From assembly GCA_029532415.1 (NCBI GenBank), contig JAQOTA010000053.1, positions 2,914,001-2,978,000 on the forward strand: a DNA stretch of 64,000 nucleotides. Reading direction: 5' to 3'. This document shows, in pieces, positions 23,166 to 34,425 of this stretch. A model generated the notes under the pieces. It had not been told where the DNA came from. It saw only the letters and a program-made list of their open reading frames with translations, and did not search any database. A program made the translations under genes and the position numbers. Numbering within the stretch: the stretch's first letter is position 1; each line of letters starts with the position of its first letter. Source of the stretch: Marasmius tenuissimus. Its lineage: Eukaryota > Basidiomycota > Agaricomycetes > Agaricales > Marasmiaceae.

Positions 23166-24591
23166 CTAGTCTAAGTGAGCAACCTGCTCTCTGGCTCTCC
23201 CTCTAGCTTGAGGGGAACCCAATCCGACCCAGTCGAACATCTTCTCCTTCGTCTCCCTCGTGACAACACCAACGCCATACTCTCGATACTTCCCAACCAC
23301 TCTCTTTCGGTAATCACCAATTCTGACTCGATAATCGTTCAAACTACCTCCCCGTAGGGTATAGAGCTGAGCAAGCGCTCCTCCCTGACGGACGTGTTGA
23401 CTATGTCGCTGAGTCTCGGGATTAGGGACCCTCCAGCGGCTGAAGCGAGTCCTAAGACGATGGTAGTAGTGCTGAGCCACGTATGTGGCGGGCTGAGGAT
23501 ACACATGTCCAGGAGGTGCAAAAACGGGATTCCGAATGGCGGCAAGCGCCTTGCGAGCGGAGGAAGGGGAGGGTGTCGAGACTTGAGCCGTCTCATTGGT
23601 TGCATTGTACACCTTCAAGTTGAGCTCGACGGTGTTGTTGCCAACATTGGCAAAAATAGATTGAGCCAACTTCGCTTCTCTGGCTTTCTTTGCCCTCCTG
23701 ACGAAGCCTTTCAAGCATCCGACGAACCAGCTAACGTGTAGCGGAAGGACGCCTAGTAAGATTCCGCTTATTGCAAAGGAGCCGCGCGTAACGTGTTGCC
23801 TAACATCAGGTAGAGCATATGTGATGGCGAGGATGATATGGAAGAGGATTCGAGTAAGGAAGAACACCACGGCAAAAAGCACGTTGGAGCGTGTCTTGGG
23901 AGCGAGTATGGAGAGACCCAAGATGAATGTGGGGAACTGGGTATGAGGTAAAAGTTAGACGGGGCTGCAACGGGAAGTAACACATAATATAGAATCGGGG
24001 TAGTGGGAAGAAACAGAATCGAGCCGTTCACTGACCTCCATGAAAGCTGCCAAACAGAAGACGTGGGGCCATGCCTGCCTGATGGCAAACTCAACGATCC
24101 CTACGTACACGATATGATGGACCCATCCAGTCAGGAAGTTGATTTGACAGCGATAGTAGACGATGCCAGCAGTGAGATCGCTTGAAAGAAGTCAGTTGAG
24201 CGTTTGAGAACCAGAAACGAAACGAGAGGTCGTACGCGAGTAGGTAGCTCTGGAAAAACCTGTTGGCGACGAGTGCCAGTGTTGTTCGTGTCTCTACCCC
24301 CTTGAGTCCCTCTCCTGCGTCCCTCCAGAACCTCCAGCCCCGTTGCGACTCCAGACTGCCCGCTATAAAATCCCACAAAAAGGGCAGACTGCAGGCCGTC
24401 ATCACAGCACTAGCAATAGTCGTGATGATCCAGGAATTCTGTTTGGGTTCTGGATACCGAACAGAAAGCAGACGGTGAAGACCGACAAGGAAAATGAAGA
24501 ATGGGATCAAAAGACCCAGGTCGCTGGTCGTGAAAGTCATTGCCATACTTCTGTCGGATATGGTGGGTGAGTCGACAGGGGTGAAGGCCAA
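23166..24591 (-). CDS. TLC-domain membrane protein
   Basis: Three exons on minus, 24591-24236, 24180-24036 and 23936-23166, give 423 aa. Several hydrophobic spans cover residues 20-260. The TLC fold (TRAM/LAG1/CLN8) is suggested by the central RCQINFLTGWVHHIVYVGIV, followed by WPHVFCLAAFMEFPTFILGL. The last 150 residues are soluble, basic and rich in Tyr and Arg (YREYGVGVVTRETKEKMFDW). Fungal TLC proteins of this type are unassigned ER or Golgi membrane proteins. They are distinct from ceramide synthase, and I see no Lag1 motif. The ATG at 24591 gives the longest frame; an in-frame ATG at 24546 is an alternative. Product name rests on fold-level similarity only. Confidence 0.8.
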
Positions 24592-25705
24592 GTAGCTGAG
24601 TTATAAGTAGCGCAGGAGCTGAGCCAGGCTACACAGCGAGAGTGGTGGGGAAAGAGGAACCCGAAAGGAGGTGATAAAATAGCGTCGGGTTTTAATGACT
24701 CCTTGCGGTGGTCAGTAAGAGCACGTTCGTTTGTTGGGCATTGAGAGAGAGGAGCTTGGGCCAGGTTAGCAACTTTTAGCGCACCACTCATTTTTCATTT
24801 TTCTGATCAGGCTCCTGTTGAAGCGACCGATTGAGATAACCACGTTTCCGTTGAAGGGTCGACGTGCCACTGCGCTGAGGCACCAACGTGCGCAGGCAGT
24901 TCCCTCGACTCTCGGAGGCTTCGCTAGGCTTCGTGAGAGTCGGAGCCGTGGTACAATCCCACCACGGCATTGGAAGACCACAAAGGGAAGATATTGTCAA
25001 ATGCTCGACAAGGGCGATGGTTCGTATAAATCCCAATCCTGGGAATGAAGCCGAGGTAACATCAGCTAGAGTTAGACGAGGTTGAATACTTGCTGGGCGC
25101 TTGCCTCGGTGATGGCCGAGCTGAGATCGATCTGAGTACAAATCAAGCCGAATCACGGCATTGTGCCAGACCTCCTCAATTGACCATGTCCACTGTCCAG
25201 GAGATAAATCGATAATGCTCGAGACTGTCCGAAGTCATTTTGCATGGGACGCAGCACTGGAGTGTGATTGGGGGTGGCCTTGATTTTTCTGTGTCTTGCG
25301 TATTCGCGATCTATTGACTGATTGCCCATGCAAAAACTCTCCCTTTAGGACGACAAGTACCACATTGATTTAGCGACGAGTACCTATTATGAAGGTCTTC
25401 TAGGAGTTCGCCTTCTAAGTTCTGAATATCCCTAATAGATCTTGTCGACAAGTTCCGGATGACTGTCGATTTGACGGATACACACCTCAAAACGGGCTCC
25501 AGACTCAATCTTAGTGCTCCAGGACGTGATCCCTCTTCGACAACAAACGGTATCGGTACAACTAGCGACGTGTCGTCCTGATGTCATTCTGGTCTAGCCG
25601 AGCAAAAACATTCGTCCTGTTGCCCGCGATGCTGCTCTAGCAACATGTATCAACGCAAGACAAGACCCAACTCCACGGGACACGCTGGATGAACTCGCCG
25701 TCCTT
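24592..25705. other. Intergenic, no supported gene
   Basis: Upstream of the TLC gene and downstream of the flavin oxidase gene, both on minus. Only short overlapping frames; nothing recognisable. Confidence 0.5.
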
Positions 25706-27653
25706 TCAAAGACCCGCAGGACCATCCGTGTGCTCGATATTGAATCTTGAAAGGGACATTCATCCGTGAGAAGGCGGGAGAAAGGTCTGCAGTAACTACA
25801 CACGTACCTGGTCGGATCGTACTTGGCGTATGTTCTTCGCAGATATTCATATTCACCATACGTTCGGAACACCTCTTGCCCTTTGGCGCACTCGTTGATG
25901 TACAGGGGTATGCCAGGCGTTGCAGGGAAACTGGAAAGCAAAAATGTTCAGTCCAGATACATACAGGTATGAATTCGTACGATACTATTACTTGCTCACC
26001 TTTGGAACCATTCGGCACGTGCAGCATTCAATTCCGCCAAATCATGACTGCGAGCCGCCTCAGGGTCCACAGTAACCTGGAATTGAACGGCGTTATACCC
26101 CCCTAGGGGAGGATCAATTACATTCCCTCCACGTCGCCGTCCAACTTCGATTTGGTGATCCAGGACGGGAGTGAACGCGAGGACTGTACTGTTCAGGAGG
26201 TCCTTAAAGCGCCCGGTGAAGTCATGCGTTTTTTGAAAAGCGTCTAAATAGCGACTAGTTGAATCATCGGAGCCAAAAGCCGATGCGCCGAAGTATTGCC
26301 CTAATCTCTGTTGAGCAGGACTTTCAGCCAATAGCTCTGTTATGTCCGCGTATGACATCGGCCCAAGCGAAGGTGACGACTCTGATCTTGGGAGCGAGAG
26401 GAATCGGGAGAAGGTTTTGTTGAACAGTCGCTCTGTTTCTTCCGCTGTAAGGTTGTCATCACCACCATTGTAAAAGATGTTCGCGACAGGTATGGTTGTG
26501 ATATTCCTCGTGCCTGGCATAACAACAGAGCCGACATATGTGAGGCTAGCTGAAGGGACTTGTCACTTCGATCCACGAACAAGAGGAACCTCAGACGAAC
26601 CTGCATTGGGATCATCGGTATCTCGAATATAATCAGCCACAGCGTGAAGAAGATCGTCCGTCGCTATTTCTGGGTACTGTTCACGAGGGTAAAAACTCAT
26701 TCAGTCTCTCCATATCACCCTCCACAATGGAAGGACGTCGAATTCACCAAAATCACACCCCCGAACCACCGTCTATCCTGCCGTGTGCCGGTGCGAATAG
26801 CCGTGACTTCGTACCGAGTAACGATTCCCAGTCTATTTACGCCCCCCTTCATCGCCTTGAAGAGATCGCCGTATTCGTTGTCGACTGTGGCTGTTACTAG
26901 ACGTCCATCCACGAGAACTACATCGAGTTCGACGAACGTATCGGCTCCGAAGCCGTGCTTTGGGGAAAGGAAGCTAAGCCCTCCGCCCAGAAGTAGACCG
27001 GTCCCCACATCACTACTATGATTGAAAACCGGCACGGTAACAAACTAGGATCTCGGACACTCACTTGACCCGTCCCCCGACCGGGGCAACACCGAAGGGC
27101 TCCAGCGCATTGATCGCGTCTCCCCAACGAACACCGGGAAGTAGAGTTATTGTCCCCCGCTGAGGGTCGTATGAAACACTATCCATGAAGGTGAATAAGA
27201 TCAGGATTCCGTTTTCGACGCTAGAGACAGGTTAATCGTAGTTTCGAGTACATATCACAGAAACGAGGAAACTCACTTGTTCCATCCCTTCGCAGCGCTA
27301 TGGCCCCCTGCCTGAACAGCGTAGTCGACGCCGTGCTCGTAAATCGTCCTCATAGCCTCTTGTACGTGAGATGCCTCGCGGGGGAAAACGATACATGCAG
27401 GAAGAAATTCATTATTGAATTGGTTCCATGCAGAGCGCGTCCCATTGTTATATTCTGGGTCCCCGGGAATGACTACAACTCCTGAACTAAGTCTACGCTG
27501 GAGGAAATCGCATGCTAGCGACGCGTCCACGTCGCCGGAGCTCGGTGGCCCCACCACTTGGGCATTAGCCAGAGGCAACAACGGAACAAAGGATATTCCG
27601 CAAGGCCAGCAGAGGGCCAACGCCAGGGAGACAAAAACTGTGCCCAAACCCAT
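25706..27653 (-). CDS. Secreted FAD-linked oxidase (PCMH-type, BBE C-terminus)
   Basis: Seven exons on minus (27653-27277, 27220-27065, 27015-26748, 26676-26601, 26549-26000, 25930-25808, 25745-25706) give 529 aa. An N-terminal signal peptide ends around ANA. The FAD-binding PCMH domain (about 60-240) shows PACIVFPREASHVQEAMRTI, AVQAGGHSAAKGWN (with the His of the family), LLPGVRWGDAINALEPFGVA, GGRV, GLLLGGGLSFLSPKHGFGAD and DVVLVDGRLV. The berberine-bridge-like C-terminus ends ...YLRRTYAKYDPT then RFNIEHTDGPAGL, with Tyr and Asp as usual. Such enzymes oxidise alcohols, sugars or alkaloid-like compounds with O2; the substrate here cannot be told. The final exon is only 40 nt and is needed to restore the conserved end. 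Confidence 0.92.
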
Positions 27654-29499
27654 CGCTCTGTGTCCTGTCCGTGGCTTAGCGAGAACGTGAGATGATGAGA
27701 AAGGGAGTAGGGGAGGTCAAAGAGGAGGATCGCGTTGGTGTGAGAGTCCTAAACAATAAGTATGTGTGAAATGGAGATCCTAGCCAGATCCGAAACCGGA
27801 ATTGTCAAGTACTTCTCGGTGGTCGTTTGCCGAAGATGAATTATGTAGTGCAGTTCAACGGCCATTGGCGTCGGGATGTGCCTGTTATGATAATCTCCTT
27901 GACGCGAGTGCGAAAAAAGCTTGTTTTCCATCACATTGTCTCCCGCAGACGGAAGGGGGTCTGAAGACGGTCGCGGGCAAACCGGACACAGACTAAGAAG
28001 GCCTGTGGCTCCAACTGACATCGATTTACCGCTGGCACAGGGATGGCATGAGGAGAAGGCGAGATGTCAGAGAAGATCAGCTGTTTTCTGCTTTCCTCCG
28101 GGTAGAACTTCTTGACCACATCGAGCATGTGGACACACAAAAGAGGCACAATGACAAGATACTTGCGTTGAGATATACAGATAACGAACTAAGACAGATA
28201 GGCGTTAGACAGTGAGACGAATAGTGTAGATAGGCATGTCGTACGAGTGGAGAAGACTGCAGGCTCGAAGTTTGTGGCAATTGTAGGGACAGCACCAAGC
28301 CCGCAGTTGTCAGCATTTGTGTTATTTGTTCAGCCCATTCAATAGCTTTTTCAATACGCCGATCCTAGCCTGGACAAATCTAGGGCAGACGAGAGAAATA
28401 ATCAACGACATCGACATTGAATTTCAAGGGGCGGAACATATCAATCATACCCACAGGATTATCCATTACACGGGTACGTTCCACGGGCTTGTACTAATAG
28501 CCTCAGCCGATCTCAATTGTGCTGGGAGGAAATCTGCGTCCAGTCATGATCAACAGAGCGCTCCTCGGTAAGCCCCTGGAGATCGTTGTTCAGATGTCAG
28601 ACAAACGCACTAAGTAATTGAAGACGTACGACCACCAGCAACGTTCTACGTTCACCGCCGTGTCCCCTGCAGGAGTTGGCCAGCGAGCCCCCTCGATATT
28701 CGGCCGATTTGGGAATCCCAAAGTCTAAAGCGGGGCCGCGTTCGTTGTCTTACAGAATACATTTTAACCGTTAGCGATGCATTTCCGTCGGAGCCACATA
28801 ACAATGATAACATTCATCCAGTCTCTCGTCGGTTTCGGGGGAGTAACATCAGGGCTGTCCAGATGGATAAGGCGGGATTTGCTCTCAAGGTGCCGTATGG
28901 CAGGAAGTTGATATCTGCAAACGGCAAAGTGACTGAGTTTTTGAGTTATAACCTGAGACATCGAGAACCTAAGAATCTGTGCCGTATCTAGAAGAGTCAC
29001 CCTCGTAACGTTACGCAGGGAATTTAGGTACTGTTAACTCCTGTTAGACGGGACGTCGTGACGAAAGGTAACGTTTAACGCACCAGAATGAGCCCGCATC
29101 TCTACTACCGACTCTGGCTGAGTCTGATTCACGGAGAATGGTGGGCACGCTGGGCCTCATACAGACGCTTCGGGGAGACGCGACTAGTGCGCGCCGCAAC
29201 GGCAGCTCACCCTGCGGATGATAGCTTCGCATAGGTTCGCCGAATTCATGAGCTGGACTAAATCGGCCAGCTGACGAGTTCTAGCGAGGTAATTTCTCGA
29301 CCATGATGGGGCTGATGCACTGAGATGGTCGAAGTTGTAAACAAAGGGCGCGTCGAGCGCGTAATTCGAGCTGGTCACGACCCTGTCACAACTTCTACCA
29401 TGTTGACTGCCAACTGCGACTTACGTCTCGACTTATTTTGGGTCATTTCGATTGCCATGCATTTGCCTCGTTGTCGATTCAAACTCTTCCTAGCTGACC
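27654..29499. other. Divergent intergenic region, no supported gene
   Basis: 1.85 kb between the starts of the flavin oxidase (minus) and the TupA-like gene (plus). Short open frames on both strands show no family resemblance or good splice chains. Confidence 0.5.
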
Positions 29500-30723
29500 A
29501 TGGTTGCCATTCAGAGAGGGTCTACGTGTGTATTTGTGCTATTTTCCGGACGAGCTTTTGTATCTGCTGACATCCCGGACACACAGTAATGCAACCATTC
29601 AAGAAGTCATCATACCAGCAGCTATCTACGATGGAGGTTACTCCGAGGCCAAAGAAGTTCGGCTTCGAATATCGAATGGTGGTGCAGGCCAATCGGGTCT
29701 CATTGGTGCCTTCGCAAACGCCTACATCAAGTTTTGTGTCCAAGAGAAAGGGATTGACCCATTCCGGGTAGGGAAGGATATCTGAGTGCTATACTTCCGC
29801 TAAATATTCTCCAGGTTGCTTGGTATCTAGGTGATACGACTCAAAGTCTGCATTACCTTGCTTTGAAACTGGTGGATGTGGCTTGCACCTACAATGCCGC
29901 CGCGGAGCAGCAGTCTATGAACAGCGGTGCAGCTACCCAGAGGGAACTCATTTTTCTGGTACGCGCGTATCATTTCCCTACCCAAATGAGCACATGGTGA
30001 TTGAAGAAATTGGCTTAGGATCACTTCTATCTCGTTGGGCCACCGAAGAACCCTGCCCAACTCTCGCCGCGTAACGATTCGGTCCTCGATATGTTCAATA
30101 AGATTGTAGTATCGGGCAATGAGGATGCTGTTGTACGTCGCACTTGGTTTTCTGTGTGTCCAAGGATGACTTGTAATTGAGGAATATCCCTCGTCCCTAT
30201 AGCGCCCTCCCGATCCAAATATTCGTCCCACGACAAGGTTCCTCTCCAGGTACGACAAGAGCGCGACCAACATCAAGGAGAGCGAACTTTTTATAAAGAT
30301 AGGCCAGGTAATGATATTTCGATTCCGGCGCTTTCAGAAGGCTCAAATTCATGCCAGATTCCATGGGCGTATGCGTACTCGACCTGGTACCATCAATATG
30401 CACGATTCCCCTTGCAGGCCTTGGAAGCAGCATCTCTACTGGCCGAGTACACTTTAACCGACCGGGGGACGTGGCTGTCAACCACCCCTTGTGTCAGGGA
30501 TAACCTAGTGGTTTATAAAGGTGCCGGGGGAGAGGGGGAGGACGTTCTTTTGAACCCCTGCAACGCTCTGCTTGCGTCCAAGACCCTGGACAGAGAAATC
30601 GCAGGTGGTTTTATGGACTGGGTCATCCACGAGGATGGTGGACAGCAAGTCATCAGAGATTTCAAAAAGAACGGGGAACAGCTTTATACTACGAGACCGA
30701 AGACCGATAGGTCGGCTTCATGA
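29500..30723 (+). CDS. TupA-like periplasmic-binding-protein-fold protein (PBP superfamily)
   Basis: Six exons from a start near 29500 (29500-29525, 29587-29767, 29815-29958, 30019-30132, 30203-30307, 30358-30723) give 311 aa. Motifs match tungstate/sulfate-type solute-binding proteins: LRISNGGAGQSGLIGAFANA, VAWYLGDTTQSLHYL, VDVACTYNAAAEQQS, FYLVGPPKNPAQL, then RFLSRYDKSATNIKESELF, PWAYAYSTWYHQYA and EYTLTDRGTWLS. In bacteria TupA feeds an ABC importer; no such partner is seen here. The predicted N-terminus has no convincing signal peptide, so the first exon may be wrong. An ATG at 29457 with a donor two bases later also keeps frame. Fungal relatives exist to my knowledge, but their role is not known to me. 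The five introns show it is an established eukaryotic gene, not contamination. Confidence 0.82.
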
Positions 30724-31294
30724 TCGAATGGCCTTGACCACAATTCGGCCCCACAAGGTCGAAGGTCTTTCGTGCCACTTACTTATACTACTTGACCGGA
30801 GGCCGTGCTCGATTTGGAACTGCTAGTGCCATCTGCCAGCGCCCTCGTTCATCTTTCTGTCGGTAGGAACCAGGGTTCATCAAATATCATGGGATTGGAC
30901 TATTGCTTTTTGGACTCACCTTGACTAATATGTGCCCTGCTCGATAGCAGGCTCCGATTTGATGCAGGTCTGTGTATGTGGAAGAACTTTTTGTGTCCAT
31001 AAGCTCCTTTCGAGAAGATCTGAGAGAGCAGTGTGGAATGTGGATACCGTAACGGTCCTCCGACCTTTGTCGGTGCTCAGAAAGGTGAATTGAGGAGGAC
31101 ATAAATCAATGTTAAATAAGCAAAAAAGAGAGAAGGTCTGTTTTTGTGAATTGGCGCTGTTCAAAGGCCCTTTGATTACCTCACCCACCCAACTTGTCCA
31201 CCAACGTTCAACTCCAACAACCAACTCGCCGCCAGCGGTTCCAGCTCACCGAGCTCATTCCATTTTCTTCTATCTTTTTCATCAGTCACAATCC
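30724..31294. other. Intergenic, DMA1 promoter side
   Basis: 3' flank of the TupA-like gene and 5' flank of DMA1. The DMA1 frame stays open upstream to 31109, but the ATG at 31295 is preferred. Nothing else seen. Confidence 0.5.
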
Positions 31295-33259
31295 ATGGAC
31301 CCGAATTCGCATGCTGGAAATGATAGTCCGCCGTTGAGGTCAACGCTCTTGGGCTCATTTCTTAATAGAGGCCGACCACGAAATTCATCCCAGTCTCATA
31401 CGGACGCTCCAAGAGAGCTCTCCCCTTCTCCTCCAACTCATAATCCACCTCCATCTCCAGGAGCGGCAGCAGCAGTAGCCGCAGTCGCAAATTACACTAG
31501 GATACAGCCATCGTCATCGAATCAGGCAGGCTCATTGGGCCTTTCACACATGTTACGGAGAAGACGTTCAGCAGGTGCAATCAACAACAATCCTACACCA
31601 GCAGTACCGCCTGCGATGACGACTAGCAACTCTACGAACACTCGTGCCGTCGTCGTTTCTTCACACCCGCCACCGTTACCACCTGTTTCACCAGGAACAT
31701 TTCGAATCCGTCTCGTACCTCACCTCGAATCCCGCCGATCCCTCAAATTCGAGCCAATAACCCGTGACTTGAAACCGACTGACCCAGCTCTTCGAATCGG
31801 TCGCTTTACGGATCGTTCTGGCTTGGGTCTATCAGCGGTCAATGCTCTTGGCTCCAACAAACTTGCATTCAAGTCCAAGGTCGTTTCGAGAGCCCACGCG
31901 GAGATTAGCGTCGATGCTAGCGGGAAGTTCTGGATAAAGGACACGAAGAGTAGCTCGGGGACCTTTTTAAACCATATGCGATTGAGCCCAGCGAACGCCG
32001 AGAGCCGTGCCCATCAAGTCAGAGATGGTGATATCATGCAGTTGGGTGTTGATTACCAAGGCGGAACAGAGGATATCTACAAGAGTGTTAAGATCAGGGT
32101 AGAGATTGGAAGGGAGTGGCAAGCGAGTGCCAATGCATTCAAGTACGTTGTTTTAGCCTTTTTCCATGTGTCGAGTTAATCCTTATCCCTATCTAGCACA
32201 ACCGCTATCAGGAACCTCAAGACACTAGCCGTCAGCATGACTGCGGGTGCTGCTGCTCGAACTGCGTCCGGAGCCCAGAAGTCATCTGCAAAGTCCGCAT
32301 TCCCAGATTGCTGCATATGTGCGTTCCTACCAGCGATCTTTCGTTGTCTTGCTACCCATCACTCCCGAGCCATCGCTAATCATTTTTTTTGTTACCCAGG
32401 CCTGTTTGGTGTCACGATCCGTCAAGCTCTCTTCATCGCCCCTTGCTCCCACGCATTCCACTACAAGTGCATCCGCCCCTTGCTGGAGAATCACCATCCA
32501 GCGTTCTCCTGCCCGCTTTGCCGAACGTTCGCAGATCTAGAGGAAGATGTGGAGGTTGAAATCGAGTACGAAGAAGAACCAGAAGCCGACGATCAAGAAA
32601 TGGCAGATGAGTCCGCCTCGAACGGAGTAACACCAGCCACAGCCAATCCTGCAGCCCATGGCGCCGCCACGGTCAATGGACATGGTGATGGTGATGATGG
32701 TGAGGACTCGGGAGTAGAAGAGGTTGCAAATGCTCTGCGGTCAGCCCCGTCCCCTCAAGTAGCCGCTGAACGAGAGCGAGAGCGGGAACGAGAGCGGGAA
32801 GCAGGCGCGGAGACCGAAGTCGAATCGGATATGGTCGCTGGAGGGAGTGGCACTAGAGTCAGACGACCCATCCGTAACCCCCGTAGACGACACTCGCGGG
32901 CTATGAGCTTCATGGATGAAGGCGAGGAGAACTCTTCCGCTCCTGGTGAAGGCGGGCCTTCCGTCAACCCTTCGGAGGAAGAGCTGGAACTTTTGGAGGA
33001 CAGTGCTGAGGACGAGGGTCATAGAGTTCCTAATAGAGTAAATGGTGGGGAGCGTGACGCAGACATGGTTGACCTTCAGTCTGCCAATCGCGTTCCATCA
33101 GGTTTTCGCGGAACCCCGGAAGACGACGACGAAGATATCATACTCATCGACGCCACTGCCAATGGGCGCCCCTTGAGCGCTGGGGACGCTAGTGGAATGA
33201 GCGGCGTTGAAGGGGGAAATGAAGAAGGTGTCGGCGCTGGTGGGAAGAGGAAGCGGTGA
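31295..33259 (+). CDS. DMA1: FHA-RING E3 ubiquitin ligase, Dma1/Chf family
   Basis: Three exons (31295-32142, 32197-32318, 32400-33259) give 609 aa. The Pro/Ser-rich N-terminus (1-130) is followed by an FHA domain at about 135-265. It shows LRIGRF, SNKLAFKSKVVSRAHAEI and SSSGTFLNHMRLSP, the phosphothreonine-reading signature with the GR, S-x-x-H and SSGT features. The RING-H2 finger has Cys321, Cys324, Cys339, His341, His344, Cys347, Cys361 and Cys364, and intron 2 splits the Cys324 codon. Dma1-type ligases act in spindle and septation checkpoints. After the RING comes a long acidic tail (about 370-609) with an alternating Arg-Glu run near 32770-32802 and several Glu/Asp stretches. It is longer than in yeast homologs. 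The start was chosen because upstream in-frame codons lack conservation. Confidence 0.93.
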
Positions 33260-34425
33260 GTTGTGACTGGACTTTTCTTTTCTTTCCCGTCCAGTCAGTT
33301 CATCCACTTGCTTACTTGACCTAGGTCCAGTATTCTTTGCCATTGCTATCTGTTGTTTGTGTATTGTACCAGTCTATCGTCGTTATTACTCCGCAGGACA
33401 TCACCTTCCCCCGTTTATTTATCTATTCTATCTTGTGTGCATGTTTCGGTTTCCCTCTATTTCCACTCTCAATTCTCTGCCCACTTTTTTCTTCACGTTT
33501 TGTTGCAGCTTCTTTTCTTCACAGTGATGTGTGCAAGATTGAGTGTCGGCATACAGCCACCCGTATCACAGCTGCAGCTACGTTAATCGTCTCCTACATT
33601 CTTACACTTCATCTCGCATGCTCCTTTGCACACATACTTGTATAGCTATCATACGCGTGGTTAATCAGAGGCAATGTAGGCCCTCACCGAGATCTCGATA
33701 GGGCTCTTATCACGAGGTGGCGAGCGACGAGGAGTCATGCATTCATGGGCGAGCGAGAAATCAGTCAATGAGCTTCGAACAACGCATGGAACAAGAGATT
33801 CAGACTTCAGGATACGTACTCAGACTGACGTCCGTCGATGGCGAACAGAGCCAAACACGACTTTGATTTCGCGATCGGCCGGAATACCTAGCAGATACTA
33901 CTGTACATGTATTAGATTGTACAACAAATGATAAATAATCCTGATCCCAAAAAGAGACTATCAACCTTGTGAACGGTAACTGGTGAGGTATCACAATAGG
34001 TCTTGAGGAAATGAGAGGAGGGTAATCGGGTAGGGGCCAAGTACCGTTGTGAAAGGGAAAAGTTCGTATTTTGGGGACGCAGGCCGATAATCATATAGAC
34101 TGATCGCGAGTTGTGGATACATGCATATACATCGAGGGAGGTTGACTGAGATTTTTGGGTGGGGGTTAGGTGAATGAGTACGTAACGTGTTGAATTGTGA
34201 ACGTTGGCATTGAAGGATTCGCACGAGAAAGGCATTCTCTTGACCACTTCATGTCCCAACACCTACAGCGATGGGAACCCTCGGTATGACGTGCGACAGA
34301 CTCAAACGAGAAACGCACACCTCAAAATGGCTTGGGGGGAGGGGCCTTAGCGTATAGGTGAGTTGGAAACTGTGGCAGGGCTTCCTGTCCCCTACATCAA
34401 CATCCAACCTCCCATCGCGGGAAAT
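33260..34425. other. Convergent intergenic region
   Basis: 1.2 kb between the 3' ends of DMA1 and the Zn2Cys6 gene. The first 350 bp are pyrimidine-rich. No gene seen. Confidence 0.5.

Noticed and set aside
31109..31294. Longer start for the FHA-RING gene at ATG 31109
   Set aside because: The extra 62 residues lack any family resemblance and the ATG at 31295 begins the Pro/Ser-rich segment.
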